Origin: MAG-121220-bin8 sp965655865
GTDB lineage: Bacteria; Bacteroidota; Bacteroidia; Flavobacteriales; Flavobacteriaceae
Assembly (NCBI GenBank): GCA_965655865.1
Contig: CBFHJJ010000008.1
Location: 1 to 60,570 of the forward strand
Reading direction: 5' to 3'
Length of the DNA stretch: 60,570 nt
The notes beneath the pieces are model-generated. The model searched no databases. It was not told the DNA's origin and saw nothing but the letters and a program-made list of their open reading frames with translations. Position numbers and translations under genes: made by a program. Positions 34,876-44,322 of the stretch are shown here, one piece after another; the first letter of the stretch is position 1; every line of letters begins with the position of its first letter.

Positions 34876-35802
34876 ATGTATAAAAATCTTAACAAGTTCA
34901 AATCTAGATTTATAACAAGTCTTCTGTTTATAATAGTTTTTGTTATTTTTTTTCAAATTGAAAAATTTAAAGATTTTCTGCTTATTAATCTTGTTACCCA
35001 ACTTTTAGTTTTTTTATTTGCGGCTTGTATACCTGCTTATTTTACTAAAAGAATGTCATACGTCGATATAGCTTGGCCTTTTGGCCTTGTTTCAATAGGA
35101 ATAATTACCTTGTTTTTAGGAGAAGGATATCAACCAAGAAAAATTATTATTTCATCACTTTATTTAATAGCAGGACTTAGAATGGGGCTTGGAGCATTAG
35201 TTCTATTAAAAAAAGGCTATTTAGATAAAGAACTTCCAAGATATCAGTTTCAAAGAGTTAGATGGAATAAAAAAGGCTTTACAAATCACAGATTTTCAAT
35301 ACAATACGAAATTCTTTTGCAATGTTTTGCTAACATTACTTTTCTATCAATTCCTGCAATGTTAATTTCAAACAATACACTTGAGAATTTTACAATTTTA
35401 GAAATTACTGGACTTGTTTTATGGATAGTATTTTTTGCAATGGAGCATTTAGCAGATGTTCAAAAACAAGCTTTTTTGATTAATGCAAAAAAAAATAATT
35501 TAAAAAATCAAGTATGTAATGTGGGATTATGGAACTATACAAGACATCCAAATTATTTTTCTGAGTGGATGATTTGGAACGCTCTTATTCTGGCTAGTTT
35601 TTCATCTCTAGTTTACTCCAAAGAAATCTATATTTTTGTTGGAGTTTTGATTTCTCTTTTATACATCTCTTTTTTGATGTATCAAACTTTAGTTTTTTTA
35701 ACTGGTGCTGTTCCTTCAGAATATTATTCGTTACTTAAAAGACCAGATTATAAAAAATACCAAAAAACTACAAATATGTTTTTCCCTAATTTATTTAAAT
35801 GA
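34876..35802 (+). CDS. DUF1295 (steroid 5-alpha-reductase-like) membrane protein
   Basis: 308 residues, multi-pass. Motifs of the DUF1295/ICMT-like methyltransferase-reductase fold: SYVDIAWPFG, RYQFQRVRWNKKG, LWNYTRHPNYFSEWMIWN, and the ending YKKYQKTTNMFFP. Members are annotated as isoprenylcysteine methyltransferase-like or 3-oxo-5-alpha-steroid dehydrogenase-like; activity is unproven. It starts 3 bases after GH16 and overlaps the next small gene by 4 bases. Confidence 0.82.
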   Translation: MYKNLNKFKSRFITSLLFIIVFVIFFQIEKFKDFLLINLVTQLLVFLFAACIPAYFTKRMSYVDIAWPFGLVSIGIITLFLGEGYQPRKIIISSLYLIAGLRMGLGALVLLKKGYLDKELPRYQFQRVRWNKKGFTNHRFSIQYEILLQCFANITFLSIPAMLISNNTLENFTILEITGLVLWIVFFAMEHLADVQKQAFLINAKKNNLKNQVCNVGLWNYTRHPNYFSEWMIWNALILASFSSLVYSKEIYIFVGVLISLLYISFLMYQTLVFLTGAVPSEYYSLLKRPDYKKYQKTTNMFFPNLFK

Positions 35803-36056
35803 GTTTAAAAACAGTTTTATTGATAGTCTTATTTGTTTGGGGAATACCAAGTTCTTTTATAAGAAGTAAGTTTAGAAAAATTGTATATCAAACTAACGAT
35901 TGGATAATTAATATTAAACCGTTGTTTGTTAAGGAAGTAATTGCCCTTTTTTCAAATTTATATCCAGAAAATTCCAATTACATTAAAACCAGAAATTATT
36001 ATAGAATTTATCTATTAATATACTTAGTATTATTTATAATCTATTATAATCTATGA
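35799..36056 (+). CDS. Small membrane protein, 85 aa
   Basis: Start overlaps the DUF1295 stop (ATGA). Hydrophobic ends (about 3-15 and 68-84) flank a polar middle part (RKIVYQTNDWIINIKPLF). Not recognised. It also overlaps the following gene by 4 bases, so the three are translationally coupled. Confidence 0.55.
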   Translation: MSLKTVLLIVLFVWGIPSSFIRSKFRKIVYQTNDWIINIKPLFVKEVIALFSNLYPENSNYIKTRNYYRIYLLIYLVLFIIYYNL

Positions 36057-36313
36057 ATCTAACTAACCTTAAAAACTTAAACTATTTACTGATTTCAATA
36101 ATAACTTTTTTTTATTTTTCCTATTACTTGAAATTGGATTATACAATAATAGGGGTAGTTGGAGAACTTGTACTATTACCAAGTATTTTAGGTCAATTAG
36201 GAACTTCAATTTATTTATTGATAAAAGTTTTAAAAAGACAAATTAAAATTAGTTTTCAGATATTATTAATTTGGGTGTTTTCAGTATTACTTGTTTTTTC
36301 TTTTTTTGTTTAA
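36053..36313 (+). CDS. Small three-helix membrane protein, 86 aa
   Basis: Three hydrophobic stretches (about 11-24, 30-55, 65-85) with short polar turns. It is the last gene of the sugar porter-GH16 unit and convergent with the DinB gene. Function unknown. Confidence 0.55.
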   Translation: MNLTNLKNLNYLLISIITFFYFSYYLKLDYTIIGVVGELVLLPSILGQLGTSIYLLIKVLKRQIKISFQILLIWVFSVLLVFSFFV

Positions 36314-36319
36314 GAATAA

Positions 36320-36832
36320 TTACACTCCGTAATGCTTTTTACAAATATTTATATGGTGAAGTGAGTGGCCAATTATAATAAACCCTAAAGCATTAACAGA
36401 AATTACTTTGTCAACGACCTTGCCAGTTAATATTTTTTCTTTATTATTAAATGACTCAAAAAGATGGTTTGTTGACTTTCTTAGAAAACGAAATTCATTA
36501 ATCATTAATAAAGGATCTCTATTTATGGCATCTCCATTTTTAGCATATTCATTTTCATCAAAACTCATCAAAGGATGAGGTTCTTTTCTAGCGATTGATA
36601 ACGCTCTAAAAGCTAAAATTCTTTCTGTATCAATAACATGTTGAAATAATTGCTTGATTGACCACTTGTGATCTGCATAAGAAAATGTCCATTTTTCAAA
36701 GGGAATTTTAGTCCAAAAATCACAAATAATTTCATCATGATTTTTAATAAGTTCACTGTAATTATTTCCGTTTGTTAGATCAATGTAGTTACTAAAAAAC
36801 GAAGTATATTCCTCTTGTTTTGGTCTTGACAT
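36320..36832 (-). CDS. DinB family protein
   Basis: 170-residue four-helix-bundle protein. Metal-site histidines are seen in WSIKQLFQHVIDTERIL and the terminal GHSLHHINICKKHYGV, the usual DinB pattern. These proteins act as thiol-dependent transferases or have unknown functions; despite the name they are not DNA polymerases. Confidence 0.85.
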   Translation of the reverse strand: MSRPKQEEYTSFFSNYIDLTNGNNYSELIKNHDEIICDFWTKIPFEKWTFSYADHKWSIKQLFQHVIDTERILAFRALSIARKEPHPLMSFDENEYAKNGDAINRDPLLMINEFRFLRKSTNHLFESFNNKEKILTGKVVDKVISVNALGFIIIGHSLHHINICKKHYGV

Positions 36833-36849
36833 TCAAGTTCAAGGTACAA

Positions 36850-37188
36850 TTAATTGAACTTAGTACACCAATCCTTGTAGGATATCGTTTTGTAATCGTC
36901 TGATGGATTTATTTTATATCTAATTTCATTTGTTCCTTCATTACGTTGTATCTCGTAAACAGAAATTATTTCGCGAGAACATAATTCATTACAATAACAA
37001 AACAAAGCTTGTTCTTCTGTAACTCCAGAGCTTAAATATGCTTTTTGGGATCCACCACCGGTATTTTCGTTTGTTAAAGTCATATAGTTAATATATTTAA
37101 ATTGGGTACTTTCAGCAACTTCAAATTCTTCATCAGATGAGCTACATGAGATAATAATTAATGACAGTAATAGAGTTAATTTTTTCAT
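36850..37188 (-). CDS. Hypothetical lipoprotein, 112 aa
   Basis: Lipobox IISC (Cys15) followed by SSSDEE. The mature part carries a cysteine cluster FCYCNELCSREI and a terminal WCTKF, possibly disulfide-bonded. It overlaps the photolyase-like gene upstream by 4 bases (ATGA). Not recognised. Confidence 0.65.
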   Translation of the reverse strand: MKKLTLLLSLIIISCSSSDEEFEVAESTQFKYINYMTLTNENTGGGSQKAYLSSGVTEEQALFCYCNELCSREIISVYEIQRNEGTNEIRYKINPSDDYKTISYKDWCTKFN

Positions 37189-38282
37189 TTTATTATGTTT
37201 TTAATTTTAAATTCTTTTTTACACTTTTTCCAATAACTGAAAAAAGATTTTACGTTTTCATTACTTTCAAACATCCAGTCTCTAGAGTCTTCAATTCCTT
37301 GATAATTATTTAAAGGATGTTCTTTATAGAAAGTATTTTTAATATCATACTGTTTAACTAAATCAAAAAATGAGCCAACATATATTTGAATGCCTTTTAT
37401 GTTTTTGGACAATTCAATTGCAAAATCGATACATTTTGAAGAAACAGGGTACTTTTCAAAGGTCTTAGGCTCTAATAGAAAAACTCTGTTATAGTTTTTT
37501 TCTTGTCTCCATTTAGGGTCTAAATTGTAGTAATTATAAATTAGAGTAGGACTGTTATTATCAATTTTTAAAATTTTATTTTCGGGTAATTTAGTTGATA
37601 GTTTTAAAGTTTCAGTTTCTTTTAAATTCTTTGGAATTTGTAGCAATTCAAACTTAGAATAATCTATATCAAGAAATGTATTTCTTTGACTAGTGTAGCA
37701 ATATTTGTTAATATTTTCCTGATTTGCATAGTATTTTTTATTACTGTTACTCCCGCAAACCCACTGCCAGCTTAGAGCATTACTTCCCCAATCCCCATCA
37801 AACAAATTAAAGTACATCCATTTTGCGGGATTTAGCCAATGACTTTTTGCAATATTACACGCTAGCGACGCCAAATACATTCGGTTATGATTGTGCATAT
37901 AGCCAGTCCTATAAAGTTTATTTACACTGTCATCAATAGCCTCAATGCCGCATTTAGCCTCGTATATTGACTTTGAAATTGAATGATTGGTTACTCCATC
38001 TTGCGTTCTTTTTAAGTCAGAATCAATTCGGTTTCCTTCGCGTTTCCAAATTAGTTGCCAATAGTCTCTCCAACATAATTCTTGTACAAATTTTTCAATT
38101 TTCCAAAATGGAATTTCTCTTTCAAGAATTTTTTCAAATACATATTTAGTTGAAATCACTCCTCTTGAAATGTAAGGCGATAATTTAGTTACTGAACCAT
38201 CCACAAAATTTCGATTTTGTGCATATTTAACAGGGTCTATTGATTCAATTTTATCAATGATTTTCGAATAATTTAATTCCAT
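37185..38282 (-). CDS. Photolyase-like FAD-binding protein without N-terminal antenna domain
   Basis: 365 residues. The photolyase/cryptochrome FAD-binding domain starts at residue 1: LSPYISRGVISTKYVFEK, QELCWRDYWQLIWKR, YRTGYMHNHNRMYLASLAC, DGDWGSNALSWQWVCGSNSNKKYYANQ (FAD-binding and Trp positions). The usual N-terminal Rossmann-like antenna domain is missing. Instead the C-terminal part (about 240-365) contains PTLIYNYYNLDP and RVFLLEPKTFEKYPVSSKCI, reminiscent of that fold, as in a circular permutation. Whether it repairs DNA is unknown. Confidence 0.75.
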   Translation of the reverse strand: MELNYSKIIDKIESIDPVKYAQNRNFVDGSVTKLSPYISRGVISTKYVFEKILEREIPFWKIEKFVQELCWRDYWQLIWKREGNRIDSDLKRTQDGVTNHSISKSIYEAKCGIEAIDDSVNKLYRTGYMHNHNRMYLASLACNIAKSHWLNPAKWMYFNLFDGDWGSNALSWQWVCGSNSNKKYYANQENINKYCYTSQRNTFLDIDYSKFELLQIPKNLKETETLKLSTKLPENKILKIDNNSPTLIYNYYNLDPKWRQEKNYNRVFLLEPKTFEKYPVSSKCIDFAIELSKNIKGIQIYVGSFFDLVKQYDIKNTFYKEHPLNNYQGIEDSRDWMFESNENVKSFFSYWKKCKKEFKIKNIIK

Positions 38283-38383
38283 ATTTTTTAAAAAAATTAA
38301 CTTTTATTATTAGGTTTTTATATTCACCTATTTTATTTTTATCATCATAAATAGCAAAGCTTTTAATACCAAATACAAATAAC

Positions 38384-40540
38384 ATGCAAAACAATTCTAA
38401 TTCATCTGGAAAGTGCCCATTTATGCACGGTTCAACCTCTACTCAAGAAAATTCAGTAACAAAATGGTGGCCAAAATCATTGAATTTGGATATACTACAT
38501 CAACATGATACAAAATCAAATCCTTTTGGTAATGATTTTAATTATAGAGATTCTGTTAAAGATTTAGATTTTAAATCACTTGAAAAAGAAATGCATGATT
38601 TAATGACTGAGCCACAAGATTGGTGGCCAGCCGACTGGGGGCATTATGGTGGATTAATGATTAGAATGGCATGGCATGCCGCTGGAACATATAGAACTGG
38701 TGATGGAAGAGGAGGAGCTGGAACAGGAAATTTAAGATTTGCTCCGTTAAACTCGTGGCCTGATAATGGTAATTTGGATAAAGCTAGACGCCTACTTTGG
38801 CCAATCAAAAAGAAGTATGGAAATAATATTAGCTGGGCTGATTTATTTATTTTGGCAGGTAATATTGCCTATGAAAGTATGGGGCTTAAGACGTTTGGAT
38901 TTTCTTACGGAAGAGCAGATATATGGCATCCAGAAAAAGATATTTATTGGGGCTCTGAAAATGAATTTTTAGCTCCAAGTGAAGAACGTTATGATAATTT
39001 AGAAGATCCTTCAACATTAGAACAGCCATTAGGAGCTACTCATATGGGTTTAATTTATGTTAATCCTCAAGGAGTTAACGGAAAGCCTGACCCTTTGAAG
39101 ACTGCCCTTCACGTTAGAGAAACTTTTGCAAGAATGGCTATGAATGATGAAGAAACTGTTGCGCTTACTGCCGGTGGACACACTGTAGGTAAAGCCCATG
39201 GTAACGGAGACGATAGTCTTTTAGGTCCTGAACCTGAGGGGGCTAATATTGAAGACCAAGGATTTGGTTGGATTAATCCTAAAGGCAATGGAGCTAACAC
39301 AATAACCAGCGGCTTGGAAGGAGCATGGACAACTAATCCAACAAAATGGGATAATGGTTATTTTGACATGCTATTTAGTCATGATTGGGAACTAAGAAAA
39401 AGTCCAGCTGGAGCCTGGCAATGGGAACCTGTTAGTATTGATGAAAATAAAAAACCTGTTGATGCAAACAATCCTGAAATTAGACAAAATCCAATTATGA
39501 CAGATGCTGATATGGCGATGAAAGAAGATCCAATCTATAGAGAAATTTCATTAAAATTTAAAGATGATCAAGAATATTTCTCTGAAACATTTGCTAGAGC
39601 CTGGTTTAAATTAACTCATAGAGATATGGGTTCTAGAAACAGATATATTGGGCCAAACTTTCCGTCTGAAGATTTAATATGGCAAGATCCGATTCCTACT
39701 GGAAAATCAGATTACAATATTGAGGATGTGAAAACTAAAATTTCGGAATCAAATCTTTCTATTTCTGATCGAATTACGATCGCTTGGGATAGTGCTAGAA
39801 CTTTTCGAGGATCAGATTTAAGGGGAGGTGCAAATGGATCAAGAATTAGACTTTCACCACAAAAGAATTGGGAAGGCAATGAGCCTAAACGTTTAGCGAC
39901 AACATTATCTGTCTTAGAACCAATTGCTTCTGAATTTGGAATTAGTTTAGCAGATACTATTGTTTTAGCAGGAAATTCTGCACTCGAGGAAGCTGCAAAA
40001 GCAGCTGGATGCAATATCAATGTGCCTTTCAAATCTGGAAGAGGTGATGCTTCTCAAGAAATGACAGATGAAAATTCTTTCGGAAACCTTGAGCCATTGG
40101 CAGATGGATATAGAAATTGGGTTAAAGAGAATCACAAAGACAATGCTGAGGAAATGATGTTGAACAGATCGCAACTGCTGGGACTAACAGCTCCTGAAAT
40201 GACTGTGCTTGTAGGTGGAATGAGAGTATTGGATACTAATTATGGTGGTAGTAAAGACGGTGTGTTGACAAATCAACTAGGTGTTTTATCAAATGATTTC
40301 TTTGTTAATTTATTGGATATGAATAATAAGTGGAGTGTTGTGGGTAATAATAAATATGAGATAATTGACAGAAGTTCAGGTAATGTGAAATGGACTGCTA
40401 GCGCTGTTGATCTTATCTTTGGATCTAACTCAATACTTCGATCTTATTCTGAGGTTTATGCTCAAGATGATAATAAAGAAAAATTTGTAAATGATTTTGT
40501 GTCAGCGTGGACCAAAGTCATGAACTCAGATTTAATTTAA
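38384..40540 (+). CDS. katG: Catalase-peroxidase KatG
   Basis: 718-residue bifunctional haem enzyme that removes hydrogen peroxide. The distal site RMAWHAAGTYR gives Arg94, Trp97 and His98; proximal haem ligand His266 is in GGHTVGKAHG. The Trp-Tyr-Met crosslink needed for catalase activity is intact (Trp97, Tyr225 in LIYVNPQG, Met251 in ARMAMND). The duplicated C-terminal domain is full length. It starts 100 bases after the divergent photolyase-like gene; no clear OxyR site was seen. Confidence 0.96.
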   Translation: MQNNSNSSGKCPFMHGSTSTQENSVTKWWPKSLNLDILHQHDTKSNPFGNDFNYRDSVKDLDFKSLEKEMHDLMTEPQDWWPADWGHYGGLMIRMAWHAAGTYRTGDGRGGAGTGNLRFAPLNSWPDNGNLDKARRLLWPIKKKYGNNISWADLFILAGNIAYESMGLKTFGFSYGRADIWHPEKDIYWGSENEFLAPSEERYDNLEDPSTLEQPLGATHMGLIYVNPQGVNGKPDPLKTALHVRETFARMAMNDEETVALTAGGHTVGKAHGNGDDSLLGPEPEGANIEDQGFGWINPKGNGANTITSGLEGAWTTNPTKWDNGYFDMLFSHDWELRKSPAGAWQWEPVSIDENKKPVDANNPEIRQNPIMTDADMAMKEDPIYREISLKFKDDQEYFSETFARAWFKLTHRDMGSRNRYIGPNFPSEDLIWQDPIPTGKSDYNIEDVKTKISESNLSISDRITIAWDSARTFRGSDLRGGANGSRIRLSPQKNWEGNEPKRLATTLSVLEPIASEFGISLADTIVLAGNSALEEAAKAAGCNINVPFKSGRGDASQEMTDENSFGNLEPLADGYRNWVKENHKDNAEEMMLNRSQLLGLTAPEMTVLVGGMRVLDTNYGGSKDGVLTNQLGVLSNDFFVNLLDMNNKWSVVGNNKYEIIDRSSGNVKWTASAVDLIFGSNSILRSYSEVYAQDDNKEKFVNDFVSAWTKVMNSDLI

Positions 40541-40543
40541 TTG

Positions 40544-41302
40544 TTATTTTCTTGAATTTAGTTTAGCAAGTAGTCTTAGGATCTCAAGGTAAAGCCAAAC
40601 AAGAGTTACTAAAAGACCAAATGCACCATACCACTCCATATATTTTGGAGCCCCTCTTTCTGCGCCTTCCTCAATGAAATCAAAATCCATTACAAGATTT
40701 AAAGATGCAATAATTACTATAAATAAACTTATTCCTATACTCATTAAAGAACCATTAGTTGAATCTAGAAATGAAAAATTAAGCCCAAAAAATCCTCCAA
40801 TAAAACTAAATAAATAAACTAAAAATATACCGCCTGTCGCAGCAGCAACACCAAGTTTAAAGTTTTCAGTTACTTTTATAAGCCCTGATTTATAAACAAA
40901 CAGGAGTGAAATTAAAATAGAAACTGTCAAGATTACAGCATTAAGAACAATACCTTCAAACATTTGACCATACATGTAAGATATAGATCCTAAGAAAAGT
41001 CCTTCAAACATTGCATATAATGGAACGGTGATAGGAGCCCAAGTTTTTTTGAAAATAGTTACTATAGCTACAATGAACCCTGCTAATCCTCCGACTATCA
41101 TAAACATAAATCCATTAGGAACGTATGCAAAATAACCTGCAAATATTAGAAGCGCTAGAGAAATACCTGTTTTATCAACAGTTCCTTGAATAGTCATTAC
41201 ATCATCACGAAGAAGCGGCCCGTTTTTTGGTCTTTCTAGATTTTCAAAAACTTTTGAATTTAAAGATGGATTTCCAGATCTTAGCATTGAGCGTGTTCTC
41301 AT
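40544..41302 (-). CDS. Bax inhibitor-1/YccA family protein
   Basis: 252 residues with seven membrane segments, in the longer Bacteroidota/actinobacterial YccA type starting RSMLRSGNPSLNSKVFENL. Family members are calcium-leak or protease-modulating membrane proteins. It is convergent with katG, with only 3 bases between the stops. Confidence 0.88.
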   Translation of the reverse strand: MRTRSMLRSGNPSLNSKVFENLERPKNGPLLRDDVMTIQGTVDKTGISLALLIFAGYFAYVPNGFMFMIVGGLAGFIVAIVTIFKKTWAPITVPLYAMFEGLFLGSISYMYGQMFEGIVLNAVILTVSILISLLFVYKSGLIKVTENFKLGVAAATGGIFLVYLFSFIGGFFGLNFSFLDSTNGSLMSIGISLFIVIIASLNLVMDFDFIEEGAERGAPKYMEWYGAFGLLVTLVWLYLEILRLLAKLNSRK

Positions 41303-41385
41303 TTTTATATTTTTTTCAAATTTAAAAAATGTTTTTTATTTTAATTATAACTTTAAAAAGAAATACTATTTAAAAAAGATTGATT

Positions 41386-41751
41386 ATGGATTACAACTCG
41401 ACAGAAATTAGTAATAAGTATAAATTATTTAGTGAACAATGGCAGCCAAAAGTCATAGCTGAAATGAACGATTATCAATTTAAAATAGCAAAAATTGAAG
41501 GTGAATTTATCTGGCATAGTCATAAAGAAACTGACGAGACCTTTATAGTTATTAAAGGGGAAATTGAGATCGAATTTAGAGATGGGTTTGTTAAAATTAA
41601 AGAAGGAGAAATGTTTGTAGTCCCTGCTGGAGTTGAACATAAACCTAAGTCCAAAAAAGAATCTCAAATTATGTTAATTGAACCAAAAGGTGTTGTTAAT
41701 ACTGGAGAAGATTTAAATAATTTAACAGCTAAAAATGATGTTTGGATTTAG
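41386..41751 (+). CDS. Cupin domain protein
   Basis: 121 residues from the ATG at 41386 (a TTG at 41380 in frame is less likely). The two cupin motifs are WHSHKETDETFIVIKGEIEIE and GEMFVVPAGVEHKPKS, giving a His-His-Glu-His metal site. A small-molecule dioxygenase, isomerase or sensor role is possible. Its end overlaps the convergent MATE gene by 4 bases. Confidence 0.88.
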   Translation: MDYNSTEISNKYKLFSEQWQPKVIAEMNDYQFKIAKIEGEFIWHSHKETDETFIVIKGEIEIEFRDGFVKIKEGEMFVVPAGVEHKPKSKKESQIMLIEPKGVVNTGEDLNNLTAKNDVWI

Positions 41752-43121
41752 GGTTTGCTACTAATTAATTTTTTTGTTAAATAATTAAATCTTAAATAAA
41801 GTAAAATTGAGGCTGCAAATAGACCCGTGAAAAGACCAATCCATATTCCTATACTTTCAAGTGATGTATGTAACCCTAGATAGTAAGAAACTGGAAAACC
41901 GATAATCCAATAAGAGACAAAAGTAATGAAAGCAGGGATTTTAACATCTTGTAGTCCTCTAAGCGCTCCTAATATAGCCACTTGTAATCCATCAAAAATT
42001 TGAAAAAAAGCAGCTACTAATAATAGTTTGGAAGCGATAATAATAACTTCTTTATTGTCATTTATATTAACAAGGGTATTTTGATCTAAGTATAATGTTG
42101 GAAGCCAATCTCTAAACACTAAGAAAAATGATGCAAAAATAATTTCAATTAAAAAAGTTAAAAAGAAAATAGAAAACGCAATTCTTCTAAGTGAAACAAA
42201 ATCGTTTAATCCTTTCTGATTTCCAACTCTAACCATAGCGGCAACTGAAAGACCTATACCTACCATAAAAGTCATACTCGATAAGTTTAGGGCTATTTGA
42301 TTTGCGGCTTGTGGATTTTTACCTAAAACTCCACTTAACCAAATGGCGGCAGTAAAAATCCCAACTTCAAAAAACATTTGAAGGGCCGATGGAAATCCTA
42401 GGTTAAAGAGTTTATTAGTAATTTTTTTTTCAATTTTTTTAAAATTAAATCCAGTTATGTAAGGTTTAAATTTCTCTTTATTCTTAAAAATTATCCATAA
42501 AAAGTAAACCATAATAATTCTTGAAATAAGAGTTCCTATAGCTGCTCCAGTTATTCCTAGCTCAGGAAAACCAAATGTTCCAAAAATTAGCAAGTAGTTT
42601 AATGTTATGTTTATTACGTTAGCCAATATTGTTGCATACATTGGGTATTTAGTATTTGAAAGTCCATCAGAAAATTGTTTTAATGCCTGAAAAACTATTA
42701 AAGGAATTAGTGAAAGAGAAACAAAATTTAAATAAGGAATAGCTAATTCTACAACCTCTTTGGGCTGGTCCATATAATACATTATGGGCTTAAGTAAGAG
42801 AATAATTAAAAAAAGTAATATGCTTAAAATGGTACAAAGAAGTAAACCGTGTTTGAATGCATTCTTACCTTCAGAAATGTTGTTAGATGCATCAGCCTCT
42901 GCAACAAGCGGAGTAATAGCAGTTGAAAATCCAATTCCTAAAGACATTGCTATAAACACAAAGCTATTTCCTAAAGAGACTGCAGCTAGCTCTGCTGTAC
43001 CGAGTTGACCAACCATTACATTATCAGCAAATGCTACAAATGTATGCCCTAACATACCTAGCATTACAGGGAATGATAATTTTAAATTATAACGAAATTC
43101 TTTAGTATAATTAGCAATCAA
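41748..43121 (-). CDS. MATE family efflux transporter
   Basis: 457 residues, twelve membrane segments. Family features: SFPVMLGMLGHTFVAFADNVMVGQLGTAELAAVSLGNS at the N-terminus and GITGAAIGTLISR, FPSALQMFFEVG in the second half. Resembles the NorM group, which exports cationic drugs in exchange for sodium or protons. Confidence 0.92.
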   Translation of the reverse strand: MIANYTKEFRYNLKLSFPVMLGMLGHTFVAFADNVMVGQLGTAELAAVSLGNSFVFIAMSLGIGFSTAITPLVAEADASNNISEGKNAFKHGLLLCTILSILLFLIILLLKPIMYYMDQPKEVVELAIPYLNFVSLSLIPLIVFQALKQFSDGLSNTKYPMYATILANVINITLNYLLIFGTFGFPELGITGAAIGTLISRIIMVYFLWIIFKNKEKFKPYITGFNFKKIEKKITNKLFNLGFPSALQMFFEVGIFTAAIWLSGVLGKNPQAANQIALNLSSMTFMVGIGLSVAAMVRVGNQKGLNDFVSLRRIAFSIFFLTFLIEIIFASFFLVFRDWLPTLYLDQNTLVNINDNKEVIIIASKLLLVAAFFQIFDGLQVAILGALRGLQDVKIPAFITFVSYWIIGFPVSYYLGLHTSLESIGIWIGLFTGLFAASILLYLRFNYLTKKLISSKP

Positions 43122-43185
43122 TTTTTTTAAATTTTCACAAATGTAAGTCAGTTTTAATTAGTATTTTAATAAAAAATAAATTCAA

Positions 43186-44055
43186 ATGAAATCTAATTTT
43201 TCTAGAATTATTCAAGGTTGTATGAACTGGGGAAAATGGGGAAGTTCGCTTTCAACAAGTGAAATGGAGAGATTAATTCACCTTAACATTGAAAACGGAA
43301 TTACTTCCTTTGATCATGCAGATATATATGGTGACTATACTACTGAAACAGAGTTTGGAAAAGCTTTTAAAAGTTCAAGTGTAAAAAGAGAGAAAGTACA
43401 GTTTATATCAAAATGTGGAATTCAATATGTAGGCGAAACAAGGCCGAATAATGTTAAACATTATCAATATGATTCAGATTATATAATATTTAGCGCTGAA
43501 AAATCTATAAAAGATTTGAATGCAGAGTATTTGGATTTGTTCTTGCTACATAGGCCTAGCCCTCTAATGCATCCTGACGAAATTTGTAAAGCAATTGAAA
43601 TTTTAATATCTCAAGGAAAAATAAAATCATTTGGAGTTTCGAATTTTACAATCAATCAAACTAAACTAATTTCTACCAAAACTCATGTTAGCGTTAATCA
43701 AATACAATTTTCATTGTCTCATAATAAACCTCTTTTTGATTCATCATTAGATTACATGCTTAGCAATAATATAGTTCCAATGAGCTGGAGTCCATTAGGA
43801 TCAATATTTAAAGAGAAAAATGAAAGCAATAATAGAGTTCATCTTTTATTTGATGAATTAACTAAGAAATATAATGCTTCTAAAGACCAATTATTATTGT
43901 CATGGATTTTGAAACACCCTTCAAAAACACATCCTGTAATAGGAACGGTTAAACCTGAAAGAATCAGGGCTGCAAAAAATTCTTTAAGCATAAAATTAAC
44001 TGAAATTGATTGGTTTAGAATGTTGGAAACGTACTTAGGTCATAAGCTACCTTAG
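43186..44055 (+). CDS. Aldo/keto reductase
   Basis: 289 residues with the AKR barrel and catalytic tetrad positions: FDHADIYGDYTTE (Asp, Tyr), ISKCGI (Lys) and LFLLHRPSPLMHP (His). NADPH site at the C-terminus (HPVIGTVKPERIRAAKNSL). It resembles YdhF-type oxidoreductases. Substrate unknown. Followed by the phased T-tract region. Confidence 0.9.
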   Translation: MKSNFSRIIQGCMNWGKWGSSLSTSEMERLIHLNIENGITSFDHADIYGDYTTETEFGKAFKSSSVKREKVQFISKCGIQYVGETRPNNVKHYQYDSDYIIFSAEKSIKDLNAEYLDLFLLHRPSPLMHPDEICKAIEILISQGKIKSFGVSNFTINQTKLISTKTHVSVNQIQFSLSHNKPLFDSSLDYMLSNNIVPMSWSPLGSIFKEKNESNNRVHLLFDELTKKYNASKDQLLLSWILKHPSKTHPVIGTVKPERIRAAKNSLSIKLTEIDWFRMLETYLGHKLP

Positions 44056-44073
44056 TTTTAAATACAAAAAAAT

Positions 44074-44310
44074 TACATTTTTACCCTTTTTTACCCTTTT
44101 TTGATCATTTTTTAGGCTTTTTTGATCATTTTTTAGCTTTTTTTGATAGTTTTTTATTAAAAATAATTATGTTTTAAACAAGATGTTTTAAAAAACATTT
44201 TTACAATTTTAATTCAATTTTGATCATTTTTTGGTCTTTTTTGGTCATTTTTGATCATTTTTTTATCTTTTTTGGTCATTTTAGTCCATTTTTAATCAAT
44301 TTTATAATTA
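44074..44310. repeat. Helically phased T-tract DNA
   Basis: Two clusters (44077-44156 and 44216-44310) of eight or so T-tracts each, separated by short spacers such as ACCC, GATCA, AGGC and GGTCA. Tract-to-tract distances are 9 to 12 bases, averaging about 10.3, the helical repeat. Such DNA is intrinsically curved. It lies between convergent gene ends. The 65-residue frame at 44220 through it is a low-complexity artefact. Confidence 0.7.
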
Positions 44311-44322
44311 TTAGATCTTGTT

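Noticed and set aside
39100..39300. Possible loss of the KatG crosslink Met
   Set aside because: At first IEDQGFGW seemed to replace the Met, but counting from the Tyr shows the crosslink Met is Met251 in ARMAMND, which is intact.
39109..40174. Several minus-strand frames inside katG
   Set aside because: They are shadows of a strongly conserved + strand gene with no family match.
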